Assembly (NCBI RefSeq): GCF_000689415.1
Contig: NZ_HG322950.1
Location: 5,587,501-5,651,500 of the forward strand
Source: Pseudomonas knackmussii B13
Lineage (GTDB): Bacteria > Pseudomonadota > Gammaproteobacteria > Pseudomonadales > Pseudomonadaceae
DNA: 64,000 nt
Reading direction: 5' to 3'
The position numbers were made by a program, and so were the translations under genes. The notes beneath the pieces were generated by a model. That model ran no database searches. It saw only the letters and a list, made by a program, of their open reading frames with translations, and was not told the origin of the DNA. Of the stretch, positions 46,501 through 54,932 are shown in pieces; the first letter of the stretch is position 1; every line of letters begins with the position of its first letter.

Positions 46501-47998
46501 GGATACGCTTGGACAGCACCGCCATCGGGGTGTCGTCGCCCATCGAGCCGACCGCTTCCTGGCCCTGCTCGGCGAGCGGGCGCAGTACCTGGTCACGTTC
46601 CTCGAAGGTGACCTGGAACATCTTCATGTACTGCTTGAGCTGGTCGCTGTCGTAGCTGGCAGCGCCCTGGTCGTCGTCCAGCGACGCCTGGATGCGCAGC
46701 GCGCTCTGACGCAGCCACTGCTTGTACGGGTGGCGCGACTTCAGGCGGTTGTCGATGTCCTCGGTCTGCAGCAGCTGGCCGGTCTCGGTATCCACCGCGA
46801 GGATCTGGCCCGGGCCGACGCGGCCCTTGGCCAGGACGTCCTCGGGCTGGTAGTCCCACACGCCGATTTCCGAAGCCAGGGTGATGTAGCCGTTCTTGGT
46901 GGTGACCCAGCGCGCCGGGCGCAGACCATTACGGTCGAGCAGGCAGACGGCGTAGCGGCCGTCGGTCAGCACCACGCCGGCGGGGCCGTCCCACGGCTCC
47001 ATGTGCAGCGAGTTGAATTCGTAGAACGCGCGCAGATCGGCGTCCATGGTCTCGACGTTCTGCCAGGCCGGCGGAATGATCATGCGCAGGCCACGGAACA
47101 TGTCCATGCCACCGGTGACCATCAGCTCGAGCATGTTGTCCATGCTCGAGGAGTCCGAACCCACGCGGTTCACCAGCGGGCCAAGCTCGTCGAGGCTCGG
47201 CATGTACTCGTTGGTGAACTTGCTGCGACGGGCCTGCGCCCAGTTGCGGTTGCCGGTGATGGTGTTGATCTCGCCGTTGTGCGCAAGCAGGCGGAACGGC
47301 TGGGCCAGCGGCCATTTCGGCAGGGTGTTGGTGGAGAAGCGCTGGTGGAAGACGCAGATGGCGGTCTTCAGGCGCTCGTCCGAGAGGTCCGGATAGAAGG
47401 CGGCGAGGTCCGCCGGCATCATCAGGCCCTTATAGATGATGGTCTTGTGCGAGAAGCTGCAGACGTAATGGTCGGCGTCGGCGGCGTTGGACACCGAGGA
47501 ACGGCGACGCGCGCAGAACAGCTTCACGGCGAAATCCTGGTCGGACAGGCCTTCGCCGCCGACGAACACCTGCTCGATCTGCGGCAGGCGCTCCAGGGCC
47601 AGGCGACCGAGCACGCTGGTGTCGATCGGCACCTTGCGCCAGCCGACCAGCTGCAGGCCTTCGGCCTCGATCTCGCGGTTCATGTTCGCGCGAGCGGCCT
47701 CGGCTTTCACCGGGTCCTGGTTGAAGAAGACCATGCCCACCGCGTACTGGGCGGGCAGATCGGTCGCGAATTCGGCTTTCGCCACCGCACGCAGGAACTC
47801 ATCGGGCTTCTGGATCAGAAGGCCGCAGCCGTCCCCGGTTTTCCCGTCCGCGTTGATCCCACCTCGGTGGGTCATGCAGGTCAGTGCTTCGATGGCGGTT
47901 TGCAGAAGCTCATGGCTCGGCTCGCCCTGCATATGGGCGATCAGGCCGAATCCGCAGTTATCCTTGAACGTCTCAGGATGGTACAGACCTGCTTTCAT
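43553..47998 (-). CDS. gltB: Glutamate synthase large subunit
   Basis: A 1481-residue subunit that makes two glutamates from glutamine and 2-oxoglutarate. The class II amidotransferase domain starts at Cys15 (KDNCGFGLIAHMQGE), so a 14-residue propeptide must be removed. The central linking domain is followed by the FMN domain (GGRSNSGEGGEDPARY, ISGYDGGTGASPI). The [3Fe-4S] cluster ligands are Cys1101, Cys1107 and Cys1112 in LGCKYLRICHLNNC. The C-terminal beta-helix (GKGMTGGKL repeats) is complete. A clear promoter lies 90-120 bases upstream. Its opposite strand is free of stops for 6.5 kb, a GC-content effect. Confidence 0.97.
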   Translation of the reverse strand: MKAGLYHPETFKDNCGFGLIAHMQGEPSHELLQTAIEALTCMTHRGGINADGKTGDGCGLLIQKPDEFLRAVAKAEFATDLPAQYAVGMVFFNQDPVKAEAARANMNREIEAEGLQLVGWRKVPIDTSVLGRLALERLPQIEQVFVGGEGLSDQDFAVKLFCARRRSSVSNAADADHYVCSFSHKTIIYKGLMMPADLAAFYPDLSDERLKTAICVFHQRFSTNTLPKWPLAQPFRLLAHNGEINTITGNRNWAQARRSKFTNEYMPSLDELGPLVNRVGSDSSSMDNMLELMVTGGMDMFRGLRMIIPPAWQNVETMDADLRAFYEFNSLHMEPWDGPAGVVLTDGRYAVCLLDRNGLRPARWVTTKNGYITLASEIGVWDYQPEDVLAKGRVGPGQILAVDTETGQLLQTEDIDNRLKSRHPYKQWLRQSALRIQASLDDDQGAASYDSDQLKQYMKMFQVTFEERDQVLRPLAEQGQEAVGSMGDDTPMAVLSKRIRSPYDYFRQVFAQVTNPPIDPLREAIVMSLETCLGVEQNIFEESAHHANQAILTTPVISPAKWRSLMNLDRPGFDRHHIDLNYDESVGLEAAVRNIADQAEEAVRAGKVLLVLSDRHIAPGKLPVHAALAVGAVHHRLVQTGLRCDSNILVETATARDPHHFAVLVGFGASAVYPFLAYEVLADLIRTGEVLGDLYEVFKYYRKGISKGLMKILSKMGISTIASYRGAQLFEAIGLADEVTDLCFPGVPSRIQGARFLDIENEQKLLAGEAWNNRKTIQQGGLLKFVYGGEYHAYNPDVVNTLQAAVQQGDYEKFKEYTALVDKRPVSMIRDLLKVKTAAQPLSLDEIEPLESIFKRFDAAGISLGALSPEAHEALAEAMNRLGGRSNSGEGGEDPARYGTLKSSKIKQVATGRFGVTPEYLVNAEVLQIKVAQGAKPGEGGQLPGGKVNGLIARLRYAVPGVTLISPPPHHDIYSIEDLAQLIFDLKQVNPQALVSVKLVSEPGVGTIAAGVAKAYADLITISGYDGGTGASPITSIKYAGSPWELGLAEAHQTLRGNDLRGKVRVQTDGGLKTGLDVIKAAILGAESFGFGTAPMIALGCKYLRICHLNNCATGVATQNDKLRKDHFIGTVEMVTNFFTFIASETREWLAKLGVRSLAELIGRTDLLEVLPGETAKQGNLDLTPLLGSDLIPAEKPQFCEVEKNPPFDQGLLAEKMIDLARSAIEGATGGEFELDICNCDRSIGARVSGEIAKRHGNQGMAKSPITFRFKGTAGQSFGVWNAGGLNLYLEGDANDYVGKGMTGGKLVVTPPKGSPFKTQESAIVGNTCLYGATGGKLFAAGTAGERFGVRNSGAHAVVEGTGDHCCEYMTGGFVCVLGKTGYNFGSGMTGGFAYVLDMDNTFVDRVNHELVEIQRISGEAMEAYRSHLRKVLVEYVAETASEWGANLLENLDDYLRRFWLVKPKAASLGSLLTSTRANPQ

Positions 47999-48089
47999 AG
48001 GGAACTCTCACCGGCAAAACTTTTTTAATTCAGCGACTTCACCTGTCTTCTCGCTCAAGCGGCAAGTTTCCGACAGGCAAAGGGAGGCC

Positions 48090-48118
48090 ATTGTACATAG
48101 CTACATTGCGTGTCACAA
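48090..48118 (-). promoter_or_regulatory. Sigma-70 promoter of gltBD
   Basis: On the minus strand TTGTGA (48118-48113) and TACAAT (48095-48090) are separated by exactly 17 bases. Transcription would start near 48083, giving an 85-base leader before gltB. Confidence 0.7.
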
Positions 48119-48162
48119 ATTTTTGGCGACAGACTGAAATTCAATGTCGCATCCATGAAAGA

Positions 48163-48203
48163 AAAAACCCGTGTCAGTCGTGATCTCGACTGACGGGTTT
48201 TCA
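48163..48203 (-). terminator. Terminator after the aroB-damX-like operon
   Basis: A long hairpin (AAAACCCG and GTCAGTCG pairing with CGACTGA and CGGGTTTT) about 20 bases after the stop. T-rich tracts on both sides make it work in either direction. Confidence 0.85.
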
Positions 48204-48220
48204 TTTTTGCGACAGCCGGA

Positions 48221-49894
48221 TCAGTGGCTGCCAGCGATGTCCTGCTGGATGCTGGCGAAGGTGCGCGGCCAGGGTTTGGCTGCCTGCACCTTGGCCGAAA
48301 GGCCCTTGACCGCTGCCTGGGCGGCAGCGCGACTTGGGAAGCTGCCGTAGGTGACCACGTAGATCGGCTTGCCCTGCAAGGTCTTGCGGAAGTAGCGGTA
48401 CTCGCCGCCGCCTTGCTGGCTGATGAAGGCCTTGGCATTGGCTTCCGAAGCGGTGCCCAGCACCTGCACCGCATAGTGCGCGGCCGGCTGCGAACGATAC
48501 CACTGGCTGCCAGCGCCGCCACCACTGGCGACCGGCGCCTTGGCAGGAGCCGCCGCCTTGGCGACAGGCTTGGACTCTGCCGGTTTGCTGGCCGGTTTGG
48601 CAACTGGTTTGGCAACTGGCTTGACCGGCTCTGCCTTGGCAACCGGCGCAGGCTTGCTTACCGGCTCGGGAACCGGAGCGACCGGCTGCACAGGCTGGAC
48701 GGGCGCACTGCTGGCAATGGCAGCGGTTGGCGCCGGCGGAACCGGATTGAGCGGCTGCGGAGCGGTCTTGCTGGCGAGCGGCGTCACCGGCGGCGCGGAG
48801 GTCGTCACGGTCGGCGGAACGTCAGCGGACGGCATGCCGCCTTCGTCGGCGTCTTCCTGCCCACCAGCCTGCGCCATGGACTCGCGAATCACCGGCTGCG
48901 ACTGGCCTACCAGCGGCAGCGGCACCGGCTGGTTGGAGCCAGCGAACTCTACCGACGGCCCCGAACCATTGGCAGCCGGCGCCTGAGCACCCGGCTGCGC
49001 CTGGCTGGAAGCCTGGGCAGGCGCCTCTGGTTTGCTGGTGCGAGCCTGCATGAACCAGGCCGCAACCACGCCGATGGCAACCACACCCAGCACCAGCAGG
49101 TGCTTCTTCGGCAGACGCACGGGGGAAGTGGCAGCCGCCTTGCGGGCACCGCCACGGTCGGCCAGCATCGCCTCGATCAAGGCGTCGCGCGCCACCTGGT
49201 TGATCGAGCCCGGCCAGCCGCCGGACTGCTCCTGAATGTCGGCCAGCAAATCGTCGGAAATCAGCTCCCCCCCCTGACCAGCACCCTCAAGGCGCTGCGC
49301 CAGGTACTCGCGGGTTTCTTCCTCCGTGTAGGGCTGCAGCTCGATGGCGTGGAAGCGCTCCTCGCCCTCCGAAAGCCCTTCGAGGCGGGAAAGCAGCTCC
49401 GGCTCACCGAAGAGGAACACATGCAGGCGGGCTTCGCTGTTACCGGCAGCCAGCAACAGGAGCACCTCGAGCGCGCCGTCGCGTAGCTGCTCGGCATCAT
49501 CCACCAGCAAGTAGACGTCCTGCCCGGTGATGGCGAGCTGAGCCACCTTGGCAAGAGTCGCCTCGATGCTCACCTGGGTGATGCCCAGGCCCTGCGCCAG
49601 CTGACGCATCAGGGTGGCTTCGTCGGCCGCCGAACGACCGGAGATCACCACACTGGAGACGGCATCCTTGTTCGTGCTGGCGACCAGCGCCTGGCGCAGC
49701 AGCGTCTTGCCGCTACCCAGTGGACCGGTCACCGCTAGCAGCAGGTGGCTGTAGCGGGCCAGGTGATGCAGCTGACCAAGCACCGGCTTGCGCTGCGCCG
49801 GGAAGAACTTGAAGCCGGGCACCCGCGGAGCGAAGGGGTCGTGGCTGAACTGATAGTGGGCCAGGAAGGCCTCATCGGCATGCAAGCTGGACAT
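48221..49894 (-). CDS. AAA ATPase with SPOR domain (DamX-like)
   Basis: A 557-residue protein with an N-terminal ExeA/TadA-like AAA ATPase domain (Walker A GPLGSGKT at 57-64, Walker B DVYLLVDDAEQL), a single membrane helix LLVLGVVAIGVVAAWFM at about 270, a long Pro/Ala/Lys-rich periplasmic linker and a C-terminal SPOR domain (HYAVQVLGTASEANAKAF...) that binds denuded septal peptidoglycan. It corresponds to DamX in its aroKB-damX position, but the large ATPase domain is a Pseudomonas feature. It starts 6 bases after aroB, so they are co-transcribed. A role in cell division is inferred. The KPVAKPVAKPASKP low-complexity stretch is expected for the linker. Confidence 0.88.
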   Translation of the reverse strand: MSSLHADEAFLAHYQFSHDPFAPRVPGFKFFPAQRKPVLGQLHHLARYSHLLLAVTGPLGSGKTLLRQALVASTNKDAVSSVVISGRSAADEATLMRQLAQGLGITQVSIEATLAKVAQLAITGQDVYLLVDDAEQLRDGALEVLLLLAAGNSEARLHVFLFGEPELLSRLEGLSEGEERFHAIELQPYTEEETREYLAQRLEGAGQGGELISDDLLADIQEQSGGWPGSINQVARDALIEAMLADRGGARKAAATSPVRLPKKHLLVLGVVAIGVVAAWFMQARTSKPEAPAQASSQAQPGAQAPAANGSGPSVEFAGSNQPVPLPLVGQSQPVIRESMAQAGGQEDADEGGMPSADVPPTVTTSAPPVTPLASKTAPQPLNPVPPAPTAAIASSAPVQPVQPVAPVPEPVSKPAPVAKAEPVKPVAKPVAKPASKPAESKPVAKAAAPAKAPVASGGGAGSQWYRSQPAAHYAVQVLGTASEANAKAFISQQGGGEYRYFRKTLQGKPIYVVTYGSFPSRAAAQAAVKGLSAKVQAAKPWPRTFASIQQDIAGSH

Positions 49895-49900
49895 GGGACC

Positions 49901-51007
49901 TCAATGTTCTCCTAACTGATCGGCCAGGGCCTGATAATCAGTACGCAGCGTTTCTTCCAGAATTTCACGGGGGAATTCGGCCGTGACCACTGCAGCCCCC
50001 ATCCCTTGCAACAAGACCAGACGTAGCCGGCCATCGAGTACTTTCTTGTCTACCGCCATGTGCTCAAGGAAATGCTCGACTGTCATTTCCTGCGGCGGCA
50101 CGATCGGCAACCGCGCTCGACGCAGCAGGCGGATACCGCGGTCGCGCTGCTCGACACTGAGCCACCCTAGACGATGCGACATCTCCAGTGCCATCACGGT
50201 TCCGGCAGCCACGGCCTCGCCGTGCAGCCAGACGCCGTACCCCATGTGCGTCTCGATGGCATGGCCGAACGTGTGCCCCAGGTTGAGGGTCGCACGCACG
50301 CCGGATTCACGCTCGTCTGCCCCGACGACACGCGCCTTGGCGGCGCAGGAGCGCTCGATAGCTTCGCTCAGTGCGGTAGGCTCGAGCGCCAGTAACTGTT
50401 CGATATTCGCTTCCAGCCAAGCCAGGAAGGGCTCGTCGCAGATCAGCCCGTACTTGATGACCTCGGCCAGGCCAGCGGACAGCTCACGCGGCGGCAAAGT
50501 GCGCAGCGAAGCGGCATCGATCACCACAGCCTGCGGCTGGTAGAAAGCACCCACCATGTTCTTGCCCAGCGGGTGGTTGATGCCGGTCTTGCCGCCCACC
50601 GAAGAGTCCACCTGGGACAACAGCGTGGTCGGCACCTGAATGAAGTCGACACCGCGCTGGTAGCAGGCGGCTGCGAATCCGGTCATGTCACCGATGACAC
50701 CACCGCCCAGAGCGATCAGCGTAGTCTTGCGGTCATGCCGAGCTTCGAGCAACGCGTCGAAGATCAATTGCAGGGTTTCCCACTGTTTGTACGCCTCGCC
50801 ATCCGGCAGCACCACGGCGATCTGCGCATACCCTGAAAGCGTCTTCTGCAGGCGCTCCAGGTACAGCGGCGCAATGGTCTCGTTAGTGACGATCGCCACC
50901 TGCTTGCCACGAATGTGCGGCGCGAAGTAATGCGGGTCGTCGAGCAGCCCCTCCCCGATGTAGATCGGGTAGCTGCGGTCGGCGAGATCGACAGTCAGTG
51001 TGCGCAT
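49901..51007 (-). CDS. aroB: 3-dehydroquinate synthase
   Basis: A 368-residue enzyme of the shikimate pathway that converts DAHP to 3-dehydroquinate with NAD+ and a divalent metal. Signatures: ALGGGVIGDMTGFAAACY, VPTTLLSQVDSSVGGKTGIN, and metal ligands in LNLGHTFGHAIE and WLHGEAVAAG. The start ATG at 51007 gives MRTLTVDLADRSYPIYIG; GGGGGC is upstream. It follows aroK by 51 bases and precedes the damX-like gene by 6, as in most gamma-proteobacteria. Confidence 0.96.
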   Translation of the reverse strand: MRTLTVDLADRSYPIYIGEGLLDDPHYFAPHIRGKQVAIVTNETIAPLYLERLQKTLSGYAQIAVVLPDGEAYKQWETLQLIFDALLEARHDRKTTLIALGGGVIGDMTGFAAACYQRGVDFIQVPTTLLSQVDSSVGGKTGINHPLGKNMVGAFYQPQAVVIDAASLRTLPPRELSAGLAEVIKYGLICDEPFLAWLEANIEQLLALEPTALSEAIERSCAAKARVVGADERESGVRATLNLGHTFGHAIETHMGYGVWLHGEAVAAGTVMALEMSHRLGWLSVEQRDRGIRLLRRARLPIVPPQEMTVEHFLEHMAVDKKVLDGRLRLVLLQGMGAAVVTAEFPREILEETLRTDYQALADQLGEH

Positions 51008-51058
51008 GAAGCCCCCAGGCAAGAAAGGGCATTAGGATAACGCAGAACCGGGCGGCCT

Positions 51059-51577
51059 TTAATGGCGCTCCAGCCTGCGCAGACGATCGAGTATCTCCAG
51101 AACCACCAGGCGCGGCGGCCGCTCGTCGGTTTCCACCACCACGTCGGCGACTTCCCGATAGAGCGGATCGCGCTGAGCCATGAGGTCTCGCAGGATCTGC
51201 CCGGGATTCGGCTTCTGCAGCAGGGGCCGATTCTTGTCGCGCGCGGTACGGGCGATCTGCTGATCGACAGACGCATGCAGGTAGATGACCTTGCCGCCGG
51301 TCTTCAGCGCCGCGCGGTTGGCCTCGCGCAGGACGGCACCGCCACCCGTGGCAATCACCATCCCGCTGCTGGCACAGAGCTCGGCGAGCATCGCCTGTTC
51401 CCGCTCACGGAAACCGACTTCGCCTTCGACATCGAAGATCCAGGGGATATTGGCACCGCAGCGCTGCTCGATTTCCTTGTCGGAATCCTTGAAATCGAGG
51501 TGCAGCTCCTTGGCAAGAAGACGCCCGATGGTGCTTTTTCCAGCTCCCATCGGGCCAACCAGAATCAGATTAGGCAC
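51059..51577 (-). CDS. aroK: Shikimate kinase
   Basis: A 172-residue P-loop kinase that phosphorylates shikimate with ATP. Walker A is GPMGAGKSTIG, followed by DSDKEIEQRCGANIPWIF, the ATGGGAVLRE shikimate loop and the lid RDKNRPLL. GTG at 51577 gives the usual N-terminus MPNLILVGPMGAGKST. A TTG at 51589 overlaps the pilQ stop as TTGA and would add four residues, so translational coupling from that codon cannot be excluded. It is the first of the shikimate genes after pilQ. Confidence 0.94.
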   Translation of the reverse strand: MPNLILVGPMGAGKSTIGRLLAKELHLDFKDSDKEIEQRCGANIPWIFDVEGEVGFREREQAMLAELCASSGMVIATGGGAVLREANRAALKTGGKVIYLHASVDQQIARTARDKNRPLLQKPNPGQILRDLMAQRDPLYREVADVVVETDERPPRLVVLEILDRLRRLERH

Positions 51578-51585
51578 GGCATTGA

Positions 51586-53721
51586 TCAACGATCGATAGC
51601 AATGGCCTGATTATTCATGATCCGGGGAGTGAGGAAAACCAGAAGCTCGTTCTTGGTGTCCGTCACGTAGTCATTCTTGAACAGGCGACCGACTACCGGC
51701 ACATCACCCAGGAACGGTACCTTCGCGGTCGTCTTGGTCTGAGTGTTGGAGAACACACCACCGATAACGATGGTCTCGCCGTCATTGACCAGGACCTTGG
51801 CATTGACCTCGTTCTTCTTGATCGGCGGAACGCCGAGCAGTGCGTTCTGGTAGTCCGGCTCGTCCTTGTTCACCTTGACCTGCATGATGATGCGGTTGTC
51901 AGGGGTGATCTGCGGAGTGACTTCCAGAGACAGTGCGGCCTCCTTGAAGGAAACCGAGGTCGCGCCGCTGGAGCTCGCTTCCTGGTACGGAACCTCGGTA
52001 CCTTTCAGGATCTTCGCGGTTTCCTTGTCCGAGGTGACCACCTTGGGCTGCGATACCACTTCACCGTTACCGGTCTTTTCCATCGCGTTGAGCTGAAGAT
52101 CGAGAACGGTGTTGTTGGTCACGAAGCCGATGCCGATACCGGACGTCGGAGTAGTAGTGCTCACGCCCAGGTCAACGAAGGTCTGCGAGGTGCTGTCGGT
52201 GCCACCGGAAACGTTCCAGTTGCCACGATTGCTCAGCGATCCGCTCCAGTTCACACCCAGCTCCTTGGTGTAATCGACGCTCGCCTCGACGATACGAGCC
52301 TCGATCATCACCTGGCGCACAGGAATGTCGAGCTGCGAAACGATGCGGCGCAGCTCATCCAAGCGGTCCTGAGTCTGATAGGCGATGATCGAGTTGGTGC
52401 GATCATCCACGGTGATCGAACCGCGGTTATCGGTGTTCGCGGTCGCGGCCGAAGCACCACGACCGGTAGCGCTACCGGTGACCGACTGGAACAGCTTGGC
52501 AATATCAGACGCTTTGGCGTAGTTCACCTGGATCAACTCACGACGCAGGGGCGCCAGTTCGGCAATCTGTTTCTGCGCTTCCAGCTCCTGGCGCTCGCGA
52601 GCGGCGATCTCGTCAGCCGGCGCCACCAGAAGCACGTTGCCGATCTTGCGCTTATCCAGGCCCTTGGTCTTGAGCACCAGATCCAGCGCCTGGTCCCAGG
52701 GCACGTTCTGCAGGCGCAGGGTGATGTTGCCCTGCACAGTATCGGAAGCCACCAGGTTCAGGTCGGTGAAGTCTGCGATAAGCTGCAGGACGGAGCGTAC
52801 GTCGATGTCCTGGAAGTTCAGCGACAGCTTCTCGCCGGTGTAGGCGAAGGTGTCCTTCTTACGCTTCTCGGCATCACCGGCACTGAGCGGCTTGATGCTC
52901 ACGGTCATGCGGTTGTCAGTCTGATACACCAGATAATCGAACAGACCGCTCGGCTCGATGTTGATGGTGGCGTTTCCACCCGCTTCCGAAGCGTTGACGA
53001 ACTGCACCGGAGTGGCGAAGTCCTTCACGTCCAGGCGCACACGCAGGCTTTCAGGAAGCTGGGTCTTGGGGAAATTCAGGCGAATCTTGCCGCCTTGCTC
53101 CTGAATATCCGGGCTGACACCAGGATCGGAGAGGTCGATGACGACATTGCCTTCACCCTGATCACCGCGCTGGAAGTCGATGTTGCGAATCGCCTTGCCG
53201 GCCGGAATGTAAGGCTTGGGCTGCGCCGGACGAGCCGAAGAGGCATAGCTGGTCGCCGCTGGCGCAGCAGTGGCCACGGGTGCGGAAGCTCCAGTGCCCT
53301 GGCCGACGAGAATGAACAGATTGTTGCCCTGGGTCCGGGTCGAATACGGCACCAGCGTGCCCAAGTTGATGATCAACCGGGTTCGATCCTTGGCCTCGAC
53401 AACCGTCACGCTGCGGGCGTTACCCACGCCCAACTCGCGGTTCTTGCTGCCCAGTTTGTTCTGCACACCAGGCAGATCCAGCGCGATACGCGCGGGTTGC
53501 TCGATGGTATAGCCGCGCGGCGCCACCACTGGCTGGTCGAAGCCGAGCTTGAGCTCCACGCGATCGCCCGGCAGCGAGGCCACGTCAAGGCTCTGCAGGT
53601 CGGCCGCAAGCAGATGCGGTGCAAAAAGGCCTACCAGCAGGGCAACGCCCAGGCGGGTCATCGTTCTGTTCATCGTCGTCTGAATCCGTCGCGCAGACAG
53701 CAGTTTGTAATTCATGGTCAT
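51586..53721 (-). CDS. pilQ: Type IV pilus secretin
   Basis: An outer-membrane secretin of up to 711 residues through which the type IV pilus exits. Order: signal peptide (hydrophobic GVALLVGLFAPHLLAA, cleavage before ADLQ), two AMIN domains (about 45-140 and 180-275, peptidoglycan binding), secretin N0/N1 domains (FQDIDVRSVLQLIADFT; VNYAKASDIAKLFQ) and the secretin barrel ending GVFSNTQTKTTAKVPFLGDV. The start is uncertain: ATG at 53721 or 53715 follows AAGGGGCGGGG, whereas ATG at 53673 would give the short signal peptide seen in P. aeruginosa. It follows pilP by 9 bases. Confidence 0.95.
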   Translation of the reverse strand: MTMNYKLLSARRIQTTMNRTMTRLGVALLVGLFAPHLLAADLQSLDVASLPGDRVELKLGFDQPVVAPRGYTIEQPARIALDLPGVQNKLGSKNRELGVGNARSVTVVEAKDRTRLIINLGTLVPYSTRTQGNNLFILVGQGTGASAPVATAAPAATSYASSARPAQPKPYIPAGKAIRNIDFQRGDQGEGNVVIDLSDPGVSPDIQEQGGKIRLNFPKTQLPESLRVRLDVKDFATPVQFVNASEAGGNATINIEPSGLFDYLVYQTDNRMTVSIKPLSAGDAEKRKKDTFAYTGEKLSLNFQDIDVRSVLQLIADFTDLNLVASDTVQGNITLRLQNVPWDQALDLVLKTKGLDKRKIGNVLLVAPADEIAARERQELEAQKQIAELAPLRRELIQVNYAKASDIAKLFQSVTGSATGRGASAATANTDNRGSITVDDRTNSIIAYQTQDRLDELRRIVSQLDIPVRQVMIEARIVEASVDYTKELGVNWSGSLSNRGNWNVSGGTDSTSQTFVDLGVSTTTPTSGIGIGFVTNNTVLDLQLNAMEKTGNGEVVSQPKVVTSDKETAKILKGTEVPYQEASSSGATSVSFKEAALSLEVTPQITPDNRIIMQVKVNKDEPDYQNALLGVPPIKKNEVNAKVLVNDGETIVIGGVFSNTQTKTTAKVPFLGDVPVVGRLFKNDYVTDTKNELLVFLTPRIMNNQAIAIDR

Positions 53722-53730
53722 CCCCGCCCC

Positions 53731-54255
53731 TTAGGACCTTTCCTTGAGCGTCAGGGAGCGCGGCCGTTCCAGCCAGCCCCCCTCTCCGTCAGGAACGATC
53801 TCGACTACATCGATCTTGCCTTCGCTGATGGATACGATCTTTCCATCATTACGCCCCAGGTAGTCCCCAACCCTCACCCGATGCACCCCTCCGGCACCGC
53901 GAACGAGGCCGAACATGCCTTGCGGATTCGACAGCGTACCCACCATCTCGAAAGTTTCGATGTTGAAGCCTTCGAGGAACTGCTTGACCCGGGTCTCGTC
54001 AGGCTTGACCACCTTCGAGCCCTTCTGCTTAACCGCCAGGTCGATCTTCACCGGTGGCTGGAACGGGCTGCGCAGCGACGAGGCGTTATAGGTAAATGCT
54101 TCGTAAGGCTGGAACTTGGGCAGCGGCTCGATCGCACCCTTGGGCTTGGCGCGCACTTGATCCATATAGGCCTGCAGGTCAGCGTAATCGCCGCCGGCCC
54201 CGCAACCAGCCAACATCAACGTAACCAAGCCGCTCAGTATCAGGCGAGTCTTCAT
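53731..54255 (-). CDS. pilP: Type IV pilus assembly lipoprotein PilP
   Basis: A 174-residue inner-membrane lipoprotein that links PilNO to the secretin PilQ. The lipobox is LMLAGC with Cys18. A flexible stretch precedes the C-terminal beta domain (about 85-174; GMFGLVRGAGGVHRVRVGDY) that contacts PilQ. The start ATG overlaps the pilO stop as ATGA. Complete. Confidence 0.95.
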   Translation of the reverse strand: MKTRLILSGLVTLMLAGCGAGGDYADLQAYMDQVRAKPKGAIEPLPKFQPYEAFTYNASSLRSPFQPPVKIDLAVKQKGSKVVKPDETRVKQFLEGFNIETFEMVGTLSNPQGMFGLVRGAGGVHRVRVGDYLGRNDGKIVSISEGKIDVVEIVPDGEGGWLERPRSLTLKERS

Positions 54256-54932
54256 TGTTTGGCCCCCGCCGAAGCTGCCGGTTTACCTGCAGCAGGTTTG
54301 CTGCCCGGCTTGGCCTGTACCGTCTTGTCGTTATAGCGATAGGTCTTAGCCACGATTGTCATGCGCAGCTTGCTGGTGCTGTCCGCGCTCGCAGGCTTGA
54401 TCTCGAAATCATGCAACGTGACGATTCGCGGCAAGCTCGATACACCGCTGACGAATGTCGCCAAGTCGTGATAGCCGCCCACCACGCTGATCTGTATCGG
54501 CAGTTCGATGTAGAACTGTTGCGTCGCCTCAGGCAGAAGCTTGATCTCTTCGAACTCGAGACCGCTACCCAGACCGGTACGGGTAATGTCCTCCAGCAGC
54601 CCAGGCACCTCGGTATCGCTGGGCAGCTGGCGCAGCAGAGCGCCGAAGGACTCTTCCATCTCCTTCATCTGCGCCTTGTAGGCATCCAGGTTGGCCGCCT
54701 GGAACGCCTTGCTCGCGAACTGCTGCTTGAGGGTTTCTTCCTCGGTGCGGCGCTGATCGAGCTGGTCCTGCATGTCCTTGAGGTGGAAGTTGTATCCCAG
54801 CGCCAGCACCACAGCCATCAGCAGCGCACCGGCGATCACCTTCACCGCAACCGGCCAGGAGCCGAGGTTGTTCAGGTCCAGTTCGTTGATGTCGATCTTG
54901 CGCAAGCTTTCAAGGGATTCGGCCAGACTCAT
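54252..54932 (-). CDS. pilO: Type IV pilus assembly protein PilO
   Basis: A 226-residue bitopic membrane protein: short cytoplasmic N-terminus, one helix (VAVKVIAGALLMAVVLALGY, about 25-45), coiled coil, and a ferredoxin-like periplasmic domain that dimerises with PilN. ATG at 54932 overlaps the pilN stop as ATGA. The C-terminal tail is rich in Lys, Pro and Ala. Complete. Confidence 0.95.
   Translation of the reverse strand: MSLAESLESLRKIDINELDLNNLGSWPVAVKVIAGALLMAVVLALGYNFHLKDMQDQLDQRRTEEETLKQQFASKAFQAANLDAYKAQMKEMEESFGALLRQLPSDTEVPGLLEDITRTGLGSGLEFEEIKLLPEATQQFYIELPIQISVVGGYHDLATFVSGVSSLPRIVTLHDFEIKPASADSTSKLRMTIVAKTYRYNDKTVQAKPGSKPAAGKPAASAGAKQ

Noticed and set aside
41456..48028. A 2190-codon open frame on the plus strand opposite gltB, gltD and hemE
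   Set aside because: It is antisense to three well-conserved genes, its product has no recognisable domain and is rich in His, Gln, Ala and Val as expected for a GC-rich antisense frame.
48540..48780. Repeated KPVAKP-like units in the damX-like gene
   Set aside because: A low-complexity periplasmic linker typical of SPOR-domain proteins, not a repeat element.
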